NCBI RefSeq assembly: GCF_035917995.1
Contig: NZ_CP109131.1
Span: 2,480,001 to 2,544,000, forward strand
DNA from: Streptosporangium sp. NBC_01755
Lineage (GTDB): Bacteria; Actinomycetota; Actinomycetes; Streptosporangiales; Streptosporangiaceae
DNA: 64,000 nucleotides
Direction of reading: 5' to 3'
Shown: piece after piece, positions 44,173 through 52,236 of the stretch
Layout of the letters: every line of letters begins with the position of its first letter
Numbering within the stretch: the first letter of the stretch is position 1
Notes under the pieces: model-generated
Database searches by the model: none
What the model was told of the DNA's origin: nothing
Seen by the model: only the letters and a program-made list of their open reading frames with translations
Program-made: the position numbers and the translations under genes

Positions 44173-45134
44173 ACGAGTCTCCTGTGATAGCCGTACTTGA
44201 TCATGAGCGGCCAGGTCAGCGCGGTGACCAGGCGCAGCTGCCGGGACCCCGCGGCGGCGCGCCAGCTGTCGTCCCTGGTCAGCTCGGTGCGGCCGGTCGC
44301 GAAGCGCATGGGGTTGCCCGAGGCCGTGTGCGCGGTCGAGAGCTCCGCCCAGCTGCCCGAGAGGAAGTCGAGGCGGCAGGAGAGACCGATCCTGGCGACC
44401 AGGCGCCTGAGCGTGTCGGCGGGGGCGCCGAGCAGGTCCTCATAGCGGACCAGGGTGACCGGGACGCCCCTGCGGGCGAGGAGTCCGAGGCTGAGGTTCT
44501 CGCTCAGCCAGTGCAGCGAGGTCCGGGAGGGCGACCAGTGGGTCATCGGCCGCCCGTCCTCTGGACGCTCGACCCGCCTGCGCCAGGAGTGCGCGACCGC
44601 ACGGGGGTCGCGGACCACGTGCACGACGTGGACGTCGACCCCGGCCGCCGCGAGGCAGAAGGCCAGCGAGGCGTGCTTGCTGGAGTCGATCACGACCGGG
44701 CAGTCGGCGACCTCCCCCGCCGCGGCGTACAGATCGCGGTGGACGGCGACGTACTCGTCCAGCTCGGCGGTGCCGGGCGTCGGCCGCCTGCCGTTGCCCG
44801 CCCGCTCCTCGGCCAGCAGCCTGGCCAGGGTCGGGATGCGCCGGGTGCGGTCGACACGAGACCTGAGCGCGATCACCCGGTGGGCCAGGTCCGCCGACCA
44901 GCCTCCGAACGCGCGCATCCCGACCTTGTCCCAGAAGGGGCAGGCCCCGAAGGGCTCGCCGCATCCGCAGGCCTCGTCCGCGAGCACGCTCCTGGCCCAG
45001 AGGTGGACGACCTCACCGAGCGGCACGATGCCGGGGACCTCCCCGAGCAGGCGCTCCAGCAGTGTGGTCCCGCTGCGGCCGAGGCCGCCCAGGAAAACCA
45101 CCCGAGCAGGTGACGGACTATCAGACACAGGCAC
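44169..45134 (-). CDS. PAPS-dependent sulfotransferase 3
   Basis: 321 residues. The PAPS loop is VVFLGGLGRSGTTLLERLLG and the 3'-phosphate site is VHVVRDPRAVAHSWRRR. VVIDSSKHASLAFCL is a third typical block. A Cys cluster (ACGCGEPFGACPFW) sits near residue 55 and is common in actinobacterial sulfotransferases of this branch. GTG 45134 or 45128 may be the start. It is more distant from the two plus-arm sulfotransferases than they are from ordinary Sulfotransfer_1 members, suggesting a different acceptor. Confidence 0.87.
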   Translation of the reverse strand: MPVSDSPSPARVVFLGGLGRSGTTLLERLLGEVPGIVPLGEVVHLWARSVLADEACGCGEPFGACPFWDKVGMRAFGGWSADLAHRVIALRSRVDRTRRIPTLARLLAEERAGNGRRPTPGTAELDEYVAVHRDLYAAAGEVADCPVVIDSSKHASLAFCLAAAGVDVHVVHVVRDPRAVAHSWRRRVERPEDGRPMTHWSPSRTSLHWLSENLSLGLLARRGVPVTLVRYEDLLGAPADTLRRLVARIGLSCRLDFLSGSWAELSTAHTASGNPMRFATGRTELTRDDSWRAAAGSRQLRLVTALTWPLMIKYGYHRRLV

Positions 45135-45524
45135 GAATCCTTACCCGATGGATACGGAACGTGCCGAGGCTAGCGCGGAGCGTAACGGAGAGGTCAGAGA
45201 ACGGATAAAGGATCTACCCAGCGGGTTTGGCGCCGCCCGCCTCGAACGGAGTGCTCCCGAAGCCCCTGCCCCGGAGACGGCCCCTGGACGGCTCGGGGAA
45301 CGGCGCCGGAGGCGATCCCGTGAACGGTCCCGTGGACAGCTCAGGGAACGGCGCCGTGAACGATCCCGGAGACGACGCCGGAGACGGTCCTGGAGACGGT
45401 CCTGGAGACGGTCCCGTGGACGGCTCAGGGAACGGCGAACCGCCCGCGACCGGTGAGCCTGCCCTCTCCCCGTCGTGCGGAGGAGAAGAGGTTACGGCGG
45501 CCGGGCGCGGGCGGCGGGGTGGGA
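45135..45524. repeat. 390-bp gap with degenerate tandem repeats (cysN to sulfotransferase 3)
   Basis: No supported gene. The core holds three exact 12-bp units (ggagacggtcct-type, 45380-45415), flanked by longer degenerate copies containing gggaacggcgcc and ggacggctcagggaacgg. Plus-strand frames through it give only Asp/Gly/Pro/Asn- or Arg/Ser-rich low complexity. It may hold the promoter or a processing site for the distal genes of the minus arm. Confidence 0.65.
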
Positions 45525-46787
45525 CTACTTGGCGTCGACGATCATCCCGGCGCCGACCGTGTTGTTGGTGGCCTCGTCCACGAGGATGAAGCCGCCGGTG
45601 AGGCGGTTGCGGGCGTAGTCGTCCACGAACAGGGGCTGGGTGATGCGGAGCGAGACGCGTCCGATCTCGTTGAGTCCAAGCGAGGATGCGGTCTCGTCCC
45701 GGTGCAGGGTGTTGACGTCCAGCCGGTAGTGCAGCTCCTTGACCAGGGCACGGGCCGTACGAGTGGTGTGCTTGATGGTCAGTTTGGCGCGCGGGGCCAG
45801 CCTGGCCACGTCCGCCATCCAGCAGACCATCGCCTCCAGCTCCTGGGAGACGTGCGGCTGGTTGTTCGGACGGCAGATCATGTCACCGCGCGAGATGTCG
45901 ATGTCGTCCTCCAGCCGGAGGGTCACCGACATCGGCGGGAACGCCTCGTCGACCGGGCCGTCGAAGGTGTCGATCGACGCGATGCGCGTGGCCAGGCCCG
46001 AGGGCAGGTGCATGACCTCGTCCCCCGGCTTCAGCACACCTCCGGCGACCTGGCCGGCGTAGCCTCGGTAGTCGTGGAAGGCCGGGTCGGTGGCCCGTTG
46101 CGGGCGGATGACGTACTGCACGGGGAAGCGCACGTCGACCAGGTTGCGGTCGGAGGCGATGTGCACGTGCTCCAGGTGGTGGAGGAGCGAGGAGCCGTTG
46201 TACCAGGGGGTGTTCTCCGAGCGTGACACCACGTTGTCACCGTGCAGCGCCGAGATCGGGATGAACGTCAGGTCCGGCGCGTTCAGCTTGGAGGCGAACG
46301 CGGTGAACTCCTCGCGGATCTCCTCGAAGCGCTCCTGCGAGTAGTCGACCAGGTCCATCTTGTTGACGGCCAGGACCAGGTGCGGCACCCGCAGCAGCGT
46401 GGTGAGGAACGCGTGCCGCCGCGACTGCTCCAGCACGCCCTTGCGCGCGTCGATCAGGACGATCGCCAGGTCGGCGGTGGAGGCACCGGTGACCATGTTG
46501 CGGGTGTACTGGATGTGCCCGGGGGTGTCGGCGATGATGAACTTACGCCTGGGAGTGGCGAAGTAGCGGTAGGCCACGTCGATGGTGATGCCCTGCTCCC
46601 GCTCGGCCCGCAGGCCGTCGGTGAGAAGAGACAGGTCGGTGTATTCGGTGCCGCGGTCACGGGAGGTGCGCTCGACGGCCTCAAGCTGGTCCTCGAAGAT
46701 CGCCTTGGAGTCGAAGAGCAGCCGCCCGATGAGCGTCGACTTTCCGTCGTCGACGCTTCCCGCCGTGGCAAAGCGAAGGATGTCCAT
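45525..46787 (-). CDS. cysN: Sulfate adenylyltransferase subunit 1 (GTPase)
   Basis: 420 residues, a CysN without a fused APS kinase. The GTPase motifs are G1 GSVDDGKST, G3 DTPGH and G4 NKMD. EF-Tu-like domains II and III follow (from NLVDVRFPVQYVIRP). GTP hydrolysis drives APS formation by CysD from ATP and sulfate. The APS kinase needed to complete PAPS is the separate cysC at 32.3-33.5 kb. The start is ATG 46787. The gene lies 79 nt after cysD on the same strand. Confidence 0.94.
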   Translation of the reverse strand: MDILRFATAGSVDDGKSTLIGRLLFDSKAIFEDQLEAVERTSRDRGTEYTDLSLLTDGLRAEREQGITIDVAYRYFATPRRKFIIADTPGHIQYTRNMVTGASTADLAIVLIDARKGVLEQSRRHAFLTTLLRVPHLVLAVNKMDLVDYSQERFEEIREEFTAFASKLNAPDLTFIPISALHGDNVVSRSENTPWYNGSSLLHHLEHVHIASDRNLVDVRFPVQYVIRPQRATDPAFHDYRGYAGQVAGGVLKPGDEVMHLPSGLATRIASIDTFDGPVDEAFPPMSVTLRLEDDIDISRGDMICRPNNQPHVSQELEAMVCWMADVARLAPRAKLTIKHTTRTARALVKELHYRLDVNTLHRDETASSLGLNEIGRVSLRITQPLFVDDYARNRLTGGFILVDEATNNTVGAGMIVDAK

Positions 46788-46866
46788 CAGAGGTGTTCTC
46801 CAGAGGTCGTACGGCTTGCGGCGCGGGAGCGCGCGGGAAGTAGGGAGGAGGGAGGGCGGGTGAGCA

Positions 46867-47781
46867 CTAGAAGTAGCCCTCCCTCTTGCGGTCCTCCATG
46901 GATGCCTCGGAGGCGCGGTCGTCGGCGCGGGTGGCGCCACGCTCGGTGATCCGGGTCACCGCGATCTCCTCGATGATCGCCTCGACCGTCGCGGCACCCG
47001 ACTGGACCGCGCCGGTGCAGGTCACGTCGCCGACCGTGCGGTAGCGGACCGTCATCTCCTGGAGCGGCTCGTCCTCGTCGCGGATGATGAACTCGCTGTC
47101 GGCCAGCAGCATGCCGTCGCGCTCGAACACCTTGCGGGTGTGGGCGTAGTAGATCGAGGGAATCTCGATGTCCTCGCGCCGGATGTAGTCCCAGATGTCG
47201 AGCTCGGTCCAGTTGGACAGCGGGAACACCCGGATGTGCTCGCCCTTGCGGATCCTGGCGTTGTAGAGGTTCCACAGCTCGGGGCGCTGGTTCTTGGGGT
47301 CCCACTGGCCGAAGTCGTCGCGGAAGGAGAACACCCGCTCCTTGGCGCGTGCCTTCTCCTCGTCGCGACGGGCGCCGCCGAACACGGCGTCGTACTCGTT
47401 CTCCTCGATCGCGTCCAGCAGCGTCGTGGTCTGCAGCCGGTTGCGCGAGGCCCTGCGGCCGGTCTCCTCGACGACGCGCCCGGCGTCGATGGAGTCCTGG
47501 ACGCTGGCGACGACCAGGCGCGCGCCCAGCTCCACGGCGCGGCGGTCACGGAAATCGATGACCTCTGCGAAGTTGTGACCGGTGTCGACGTGCATCAGTG
47601 GGAAGGGAATCGGCGCGGGCCAGAACGCCTTCTCCGCGATGCGGAGCATGACGATGGAGTCCTTACCACCGGAGAAGAGCAGACAGGGACGCTCGAACTC
47701 GGCCGCGACCTCACGCATGATGTGGATGGCCTCTGCCTCGAGGACGTCGAGCTGCGACGTGGTGTAGTCGCGCTGAAGCAT
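46867..47781 (-). CDS. cysD: Sulfate adenylyltransferase subunit 2
   Basis: 304 residues. It is an ATP-pyrophosphatase-type catalytic subunit that makes APS from sulfate and ATP. The PP-loop is LLFSGGKDSIVMLRIAEKAF. MHVDTGHNFAEVIDFRDR and RPELWNLYNARIRKGEHIRVFPLSNWTELDIWDYI are diagnostic; the C-terminus ends in SMEDRKREGYF. ATG 47781 has AGGAGAG about 5 nt upstream. The operon order, cysQ before and cysN after, puts sulfate activation and PAP removal under one control. Confidence 0.95.
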   Translation of the reverse strand: MLQRDYTTSQLDVLEAEAIHIMREVAAEFERPCLLFSGGKDSIVMLRIAEKAFWPAPIPFPLMHVDTGHNFAEVIDFRDRRAVELGARLVVASVQDSIDAGRVVEETGRRASRNRLQTTTLLDAIEENEYDAVFGGARRDEEKARAKERVFSFRDDFGQWDPKNQRPELWNLYNARIRKGEHIRVFPLSNWTELDIWDYIRREDIEIPSIYYAHTRKVFERDGMLLADSEFIIRDEDEPLQEMTVRYRTVGDVTCTGAVQSGAATVEAIIEEIAVTRITERGATRADDRASEASMEDRKREGYF

Positions 47782-47800
47782 CAAACTCTCCTAGCGGGGA

Positions 47801-48568
47801 TTAGCGGTGCAGATCCCGGATTCCAGCGAGCAACGTCGGCGCCAGTCCCGGTAGGGATACAAGGATATCCGGCAATGAGGGGTCGGGCTGGTTGTAGACC
47901 AGCGGCGAGCCGTCGATGCGGCTGGCGTGGGCCCCCGCGGCGAGGGCCACCGCGACGGGCGCGGCGGAGTCCCACTCGTACTGGCCTCCGGCGTGCACGT
48001 AGGCCTCGACCGTTCCGGTGAGCACCGCGGAGATCTTGGCTCCCGCCGATCCGATCGGCACCAGGTCCGCGCCGACAAGACCGGCCAGATTCTGGACGAA
48101 CTCCGGCGGCCGGGTCCTGCTGACCGCGATCCGCGGCCTGGCGCCCGCCTCGGGGGCGGACCGCACCGGAGGTTCGAGGGTGGAGAGCGTACGGCCCTGG
48201 GCCGGCAGCGCGACGGCTCCGGCCGTCAGCGTGCCGCGCTCCCAGAGCGCCACGTGGACCGCCCAGTCCTCGCGACCCTCCTCGGCGAACTCGCGGGTGC
48301 CGTCCAGCGGGTCAACGATCCAGACGCGCTCGGCACGGAGCCGGCGCGGGTCGAGACGCTCCTCGCTGGTCGCCTCCTCCGACAGCACGCTGTCGTCCGG
48401 GCGCAGCCGTGCCAGGGCCTCCGTCAGGAACAGGTGGGAGGCGACGTCGCCCTCCTTGCGCAGCTCGGAGGGGTTGCCGAAGCCCCGCTCCGCGCGCAGG
48501 GCCGCCAGCTTCTCGCCGGCCGTCGTCGCCAACTCCGCGGCGAGTGTGTGATCGTCGCGAACGGTCAT
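47801..48568 (-). CDS. cysQ: 3'(2'),5'-bisphosphate nucleotidase (CysQ-like)
   Basis: 255 residues of the inositol-monophosphatase superfamily. The metal-binding motifs are EGDVASH, LSEEATSEE and WIVDPLDGTREF; the late motif is YEWDSAAPVAVALAAGA. It converts PAP, the by-product of every sulfotransferase reaction, to AMP and so keeps sulfotransferases from product inhibition. The start ATG 48568 overlaps the stop of the priming transferase (TGATG). Its place beside cysD and three sulfotransferases supports PAP as the main substrate over inositol phosphate. Confidence 0.9.
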   Translation of the reverse strand: MTVRDDHTLAAELATTAGEKLAALRAERGFGNPSELRKEGDVASHLFLTEALARLRPDDSVLSEEATSEERLDPRRLRAERVWIVDPLDGTREFAEEGREDWAVHVALWERGTLTAGAVALPAQGRTLSTLEPPVRSAPEAGARPRIAVSRTRPPEFVQNLAGLVGADLVPIGSAGAKISAVLTGTVEAYVHAGGQYEWDSAAPVAVALAAGAHASRIDGSPLVYNQPDPSLPDILVSLPGLAPTLLAGIRDLHR

Positions 48569-50013
48569 CAGTATGCTCCAGCTCCTCGCGCGACAGCCGA
48601 CCAGGTCTTCCACAGGATCTGCAGGTCCAGCATGAGGGACCAGCTCTCCACGTAACGCAGGTCCAACCGTACCGATTCCTCCCAAGACAGGTCAGACCGA
48701 CCACTCACCTGCCACAGGCCGGTCATGCCCGGCTTGACCAGCAGCCGGCGGCGGACATCGTCACCGTACCCGGCCACCTCCTCCGGCAGTGGCGGCCGGG
48801 GGCCCACCAGGGACATGTGTCCCAGCAGCACGTTGATCAGCTGGGGCAGCTCGTCCAGCGAGTGTCGGCGCAGCCAGGCGCCCAGCGGGGTCACCCTCGG
48901 ATCATTCTTGATCTTGAAGAGCGGACCCTGTCCGTCACTGGACAGGGTGATCTTCCGACGCTCGGCATCGGCGCGCATCGTCCGGAACTTGTAGATCGTG
49001 AACTCGGCTCCGTCGCGGCCCACCCTCGTCTGCCGGAAGAGCGCGGGCCCGGACCCGGAGGCCCGCACGGCCGCCGCCACCCCCACCAGCAGCGGGAGCA
49101 GCGCCGCCAGCAGCATCCCGGCGCCGACGCGGTCGAACAGATTCTTGACCACCTGGCGCAGGCCGGAGATCTCAGGATGGTCCACATGCAGCAGCGGCAG
49201 CCCAGCCGCCGGGCGGATGGTGATCCGCGGCCCGGCCACCTCCATCAGAGCGGGGGCCACGACCAGGTCCGTGTCGGTCTTCTCCAGCCGCCAGGCCAGC
49301 CTCCGCAGCGCCACCCCGTCCATTTCCGGACAGGCGAGCACGGCCACGGTGTCGGCGTGGACCTGCCCGACCGCAAGCGCGACGTCGGAGAAGTCACCGA
49401 GGACCGGAACGCCCTCCACGTCGCCTATCCCGTCGTGCGGGGCGCAGGCCCCGACGACCTCCATGCCGTGGTAGCGCTCCCGGCGGAACCGGCGGACCAA
49501 CTCGGTGATCGCCACCCGGTGACCCACCGCCACCACCCGCCGCATGCATCTGCCCCGGGCCCGCCTGCGGTGCAGGGAGCGGCGCAGCCCATACCGCGCC
49601 AGGAGGGTGAGCAACGTCGTCAGCGGGAGGGCCAGGACCACGTAGCCGCGGGCCACATCGGTCTTGGTGAGGTAGGCGCCGACAGCGAGGGCGGCGGTGA
49701 GCATGAAGCCGCACTGGAGGATCCGCTGGAACTCCTCCGAGCCCAGGCCGATGAGCCGAGGCTCGTAGGCGCGGTTCAGCGCGACCACGCAGACCCAGAC
49801 GGCGGGCAGTGCGGCGCTCGACACGACGTACGGGAAGACGTAGGCGGTAACCTCGCCGAATCGAACGAGCAGTGCGAGGGCTCCGGCCAGGGCGGCGCAG
49901 GCGGTGTCGGCGACGACGGCCATCGCGCGGTGCCCCCGCACCCAGTCAGGCATGCGCCGGCGCGAGGCCGACACGACTCCGGATGCGTCCTGGACCGCGG
50001 TCACGTCGCGCAC
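48568..50013 (-). CDS. Polyprenyl-phosphate sugar-1-phosphate transferase (WcaJ/CpsE-type priming enzyme)
   Basis: 481 residues. The N-terminal half has four to five transmembrane helices (from MAVVADTACAALAGALALLV) and a Rossmann-like CoA-binding-type region (MRRVVAVGHRVAITELVRRF). The C-terminal bacterial sugar transferase domain opens at KNLFDRVGAGMLLAALLP. It includes RQTRVGRDGAEFTIYKFRTM, RRHSLDELPQLINVLLG and MSLVGPRPPLPEEV. It starts the repeat unit by placing a sugar phosphate on undecaprenyl phosphate. GTG 50013 follows GGGGAG closely. It heads the minus arm of the sulfated polysaccharide locus. Confidence 0.9.
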   Translation of the reverse strand: MRDVTAVQDASGVVSASRRRMPDWVRGHRAMAVVADTACAALAGALALLVRFGEVTAYVFPYVVSSAALPAVWVCVVALNRAYEPRLIGLGSEEFQRILQCGFMLTAALAVGAYLTKTDVARGYVVLALPLTTLLTLLARYGLRRSLHRRRARGRCMRRVVAVGHRVAITELVRRFRRERYHGMEVVGACAPHDGIGDVEGVPVLGDFSDVALAVGQVHADTVAVLACPEMDGVALRRLAWRLEKTDTDLVVAPALMEVAGPRITIRPAAGLPLLHVDHPEISGLRQVVKNLFDRVGAGMLLAALLPLLVGVAAAVRASGSGPALFRQTRVGRDGAEFTIYKFRTMRADAERRKITLSSDGQGPLFKIKNDPRVTPLGAWLRRHSLDELPQLINVLLGHMSLVGPRPPLPEEVAGYGDDVRRRLLVKPGMTGLWQVSGRSDLSWEESVRLDLRYVESWSLMLDLQILWKTWSAVARGAGAY

Positions 50014-50055
50014 ACACTCCCCCTGCGTAACCGTTCGCGGACAGACAGTCACGTA

Positions 50056-50691
50056 ATGGTAGCGGCGACAAGAGAGGCCCGAAGGTTGAAGACCGAAACG
50101 TACATCTCTGTGGATGTCGAGGCCGACGGCCCCATTCCGGGGCCGTATTCGATGGTCAGCTTTGGTATGACCGTGGCCGGGCGGATGACCGGAAAGGTCT
50201 TTGAACCGGTCGATCCGCAGACCTGTACGTTCTACGCGGAGCTGCGGCCGATCAGCGACGATCATGTGCCCGAGGCTCTCGCCGTGAGCGGGCTTGACCG
50301 GGAGACGCTGATCCGCGAGGGCCGCGACCCGGCCGAGGCGATGCGGGAGGCCGCCGCTTGGATCCGCGACGCGTGCGGAAACAGCACGCCGGTGCTGGCG
50401 GCCTACCCGCTCTCCTACGACTGGATGTGGATTTATTGGTATTTCATGCGATTCGCCGGCGCCTCACCGTTCGGGCACTCGCGCTGCATCGATATGAAGA
50501 CGCTGTACGCGGCCAAGGCTGGAGTGCCGATCGGCTGGGCGACCAAGCGGCAGATGCCCAGGCACTTGCTCTCCCTGCGGCCGCACACGCACAACGCCCT
50601 GGACGACGCCATCGAGCAGGCCGAACTCCTGCAGAACCTGATGGCCTTCCCACCATCCCCCCATGAGGACACGCCTGTGCTCCCCCTTTAA
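50056..50691 (+). CDS. DEDD-type 3'-5' exonuclease domain protein
   Basis: About 211 residues. Motif I is YISVDVEADGPIPGPYSMVSFGM, with acidic metal ligands. The C-terminal motif III is LRPHTHNALDDAIEQAELL, with His and Asp. This small exonuclease family acts on RNA or DNA ends, but the actinobacterial members are uncharacterised. ATG 50056 has no ribosome binding site. A TTG at 50086 sits about 8 nt after AGAGAGG and may be the true start (LKTETYISVDVEADG). The last codons and stop lie in a dispersed repeat. It is divergent from the priming transferase with only 42 bp between. Confidence 0.8.
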   Translation: MVAATREARRLKTETYISVDVEADGPIPGPYSMVSFGMTVAGRMTGKVFEPVDPQTCTFYAELRPISDDHVPEALAVSGLDRETLIREGRDPAEAMREAAAWIRDACGNSTPVLAAYPLSYDWMWIYWYFMRFAGASPFGHSRCIDMKTLYAAKAGVPIGWATKRQMPRHLLSLRPHTHNALDDAIEQAELLQNLMAFPPSPHEDTPVLPL

Positions 50692-50820
50692 GGGACTCCC
50701 GTGAGGCCGCGCCGGGGACTGGACTGAGGAGAGCGGGGTCGTGAGGAACGAGCGGCCCCGATCGACGAGGGAAGGAGCCGGATCCCAGCGGCCGAACCGC
50801 GACGCGCCAGCGTCGCTAGC
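50681..50820. repeat. Dispersed intergenic repeat, copy B
   Basis: Shares the block from GTGAGGCCGCGCCGG to GACTGGACTGAGGAGAG with copy A (about 50701-50733). It also shares GGGAAGGAGCCGGAT (from about 50769) and the terminal hairpin GCGACGC-GCCA-GCGTCGC (50799-50816). The left edge carries the exonuclease stop codon, and the right edge meets the pth stop codon. Confidence 0.85.
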
Positions 50821-51430
50821 GAGGAGGTCCTGAGATGTTCAGGTCACCGGCGTGGAAGGCGTTCTGGGTCGGCTCCAGGCCGACCCTGATCAGTGACTCC
50901 ACCACGTCGGCGGCACGGTCGAACAGGAACCCGAGATCCTTGCGCTCGGCGGTGGCGAAGTCACGCAGGACATAGGCCGCGGCGTCCATCCGGCCCGGTG
51001 GGCGGCCGATGCCGAACCGCACCCGCAGGTAGTCCCTGGTCGCCAGCGACTTGGTGATCGACTTCAGCCCGTTGTGACCGTTGTCGCCGCCCCCCAGCTT
51101 GGCCCTCAACGCGCCGTACGGGATGTCCAGCTCGTCGTGGACCACGATCACGCGGGCCGGGTCGACCTTGTAGAAGTCGGCCAGGGCCTTGACCGGCCCG
51201 CCGGACAGGTTCATGAAGGACAACGGCTTGGCCAGCACCGCGGGGACGCCCGCCAGGCGGCCCTCCAGCACCTCTGCGCGCGACCTGTGCGTCTTGAACC
51301 GCCCGCCGGCTCGCGCGGCGAGCTCGTCCAGAACCATGAACCCCGCGTTGTGCCGGTTTCCTGCGTACTCCGGCCCGGGGTTTCCCAGGCCCACGACCAA
51401 CCAGCGGTCCACGATCGGCATCCCCTTCAT
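50816..51430 (-). CDS. pth: Peptidyl-tRNA hydrolase
   Basis: 204 residues. It releases tRNA from stalled peptidyl-tRNA. The catalytic His is in [21 protein letters not shown]. Other landmarks are [28 protein letters not shown] and [16 protein letters not shown] 51430 is taken; ATG 51421 has AAGGGG directly against it and is less likely. It follows rplY, separated by a strong hairpin that ends 7 nt before the start codon. The stop codon abuts a dispersed palindromic repeat. Confidence 0.95.
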   Translation of the reverse strand: MKGMPIVDRWLVVGLGNPGPEYAGNRHNAGFMVLDELAARAGGRFKTHRSRAEVLEGRLAGVPAVLAKPLSFMNLSGGPVKALADFYKVDPARVIVVHDELDIPYGALRAKLGGGDNGHNGLKSITKSLATRDYLRVRFGIGRPPGRMDAAAYVLRDFATAERKDLGFLFDRAADVVESLIRVGLEPTQNAFHAGDLNISGPPR

Positions 51431-51436
51431 ACGCGC

Positions 51437-51468
51437 GTCAGGGCGGCCCGGTCCCGGGCCGCCCTGAC
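51437..51468 (-). terminator. 15-bp hairpin between rplY and pth
   Basis: Arms at 51437-51451 and 51454-51468 are perfect complements. There is no U-run, and the stem ends 7 nt before the pth start. It could terminate, be processed, or hold the pth start region. Confidence 0.65.
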
Positions 51469-51485
51469 AGATCTAGCAGAGAAAA

Positions 51486-52085
51486 CTACTCGGCGCTCTC
51501 AGCGCCCTCACCCTCGGCCGGAGCGGCCACGGCGGCCTCGGCCGCGGGCTCGGCGGTCGGGGCCGCGGAGATGATCAGGACCAGCGCCTCCGGGTCGGCG
51601 GCGAGGGTCGTGCCCTTGGGGAGCTTCAGGTCGGCGGCGGTGATCTGGGTGCCGACCTCCAGGCCCTCGACGTCGACCTCGACGCCCTCGGGGATGTGGG
51701 TGGCCTCGGTCTCGACCGAGACGGAGACCAGCTGCTGGTCGAGGATGCCGTCGGCGACCTCACCGATCACGACGACGGGGATGTCGACGGTGACCTTCTC
51801 GCCGCGCCTGACGAGGAGGAGGTCGACGTGCTCCAGGAAGCCCTTGATCGCGTCGCGCTGGACACCCTTGGGCAGCGCGAGCTCGTCGACCGCGCCTTGG
51901 AGGCGGATCAGCACGTTCGGCGTACGCAGGGCGAGCAGCAGCTCGTGACCCGGCAGGGACAGGTGCTGCGGCTCGGAACCGTGCCCGTAGAGGACGACGG
52001 GCACCTTGTCCTCGCGGCGGATCTTGCGTGCGGCGCCCTTGCCGAACTTGTCACGCAGTTCGGTGGTGATTACCACTTCGGACAT
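51486..52085 (-). CDS. rplY: 50S ribosomal protein L25/general stress protein Ctc
   Basis: 199 residues, the long two-domain form. The 5S-rRNA-binding L25 domain comes first (ITTELRDKFGKGAARKIRREDKVPVVLYGHG). The beta-rich TL5/CTC C-domain follows (from RRGEKVTVDIPVVVIGEVADG), ending in an acidic Ala/Glu-rich tail. ATG 52085 has AGGAGAT about 6 nt upstream. The prs-rplY-pth order is common in actinobacteria. Confidence 0.94.
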   Translation of the reverse strand: MSEVVITTELRDKFGKGAARKIRREDKVPVVLYGHGSEPQHLSLPGHELLLALRTPNVLIRLQGAVDELALPKGVQRDAIKGFLEHVDLLLVRRGEKVTVDIPVVVIGEVADGILDQQLVSVSVETEATHIPEGVEVDVEGLEVGTQITAADLKLPKGTTLAADPEALVLIISAAPTAEPAAEAAVAAPAEGEGAESAE

Positions 52086-52192
52086 GGCTGATCTCCTAGG
52101 GATCTCGAGAATCGGAAAGGTGCGTTCCCCCTCACCCGCCCTAGCGGAAGGCGTTACGAACGCACGCAACCTGACAAGTCTACCGTGTTGTT

Positions 52193-52230
52193 GCCGACGC
52201 TAACGCGTCGCGGCTCGGCCGCAAGGAGCC
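52193..52230. repeat. Dispersed intergenic repeat, copy C (inverted, partial)
   Basis: The reverse complement of the right end of the family: a GACGC-TAAC-GCGTC hairpin (52196-52209) followed by CGGCTCGGCCGCAAGGAGCC. It lies between prs and rplY, 7 bp past the prs stop, and may serve as its terminator. Confidence 0.8.
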
Positions 52231-52236
52231 TGGGGA

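Noticed and set aside
45148-45456. Arg/Ser-rich 102-residue frame upstream of sulfotransferase 3
   Set aside because: It is a translation of degenerate tandem repeats, has no ribosome binding site and no recognisable domain.
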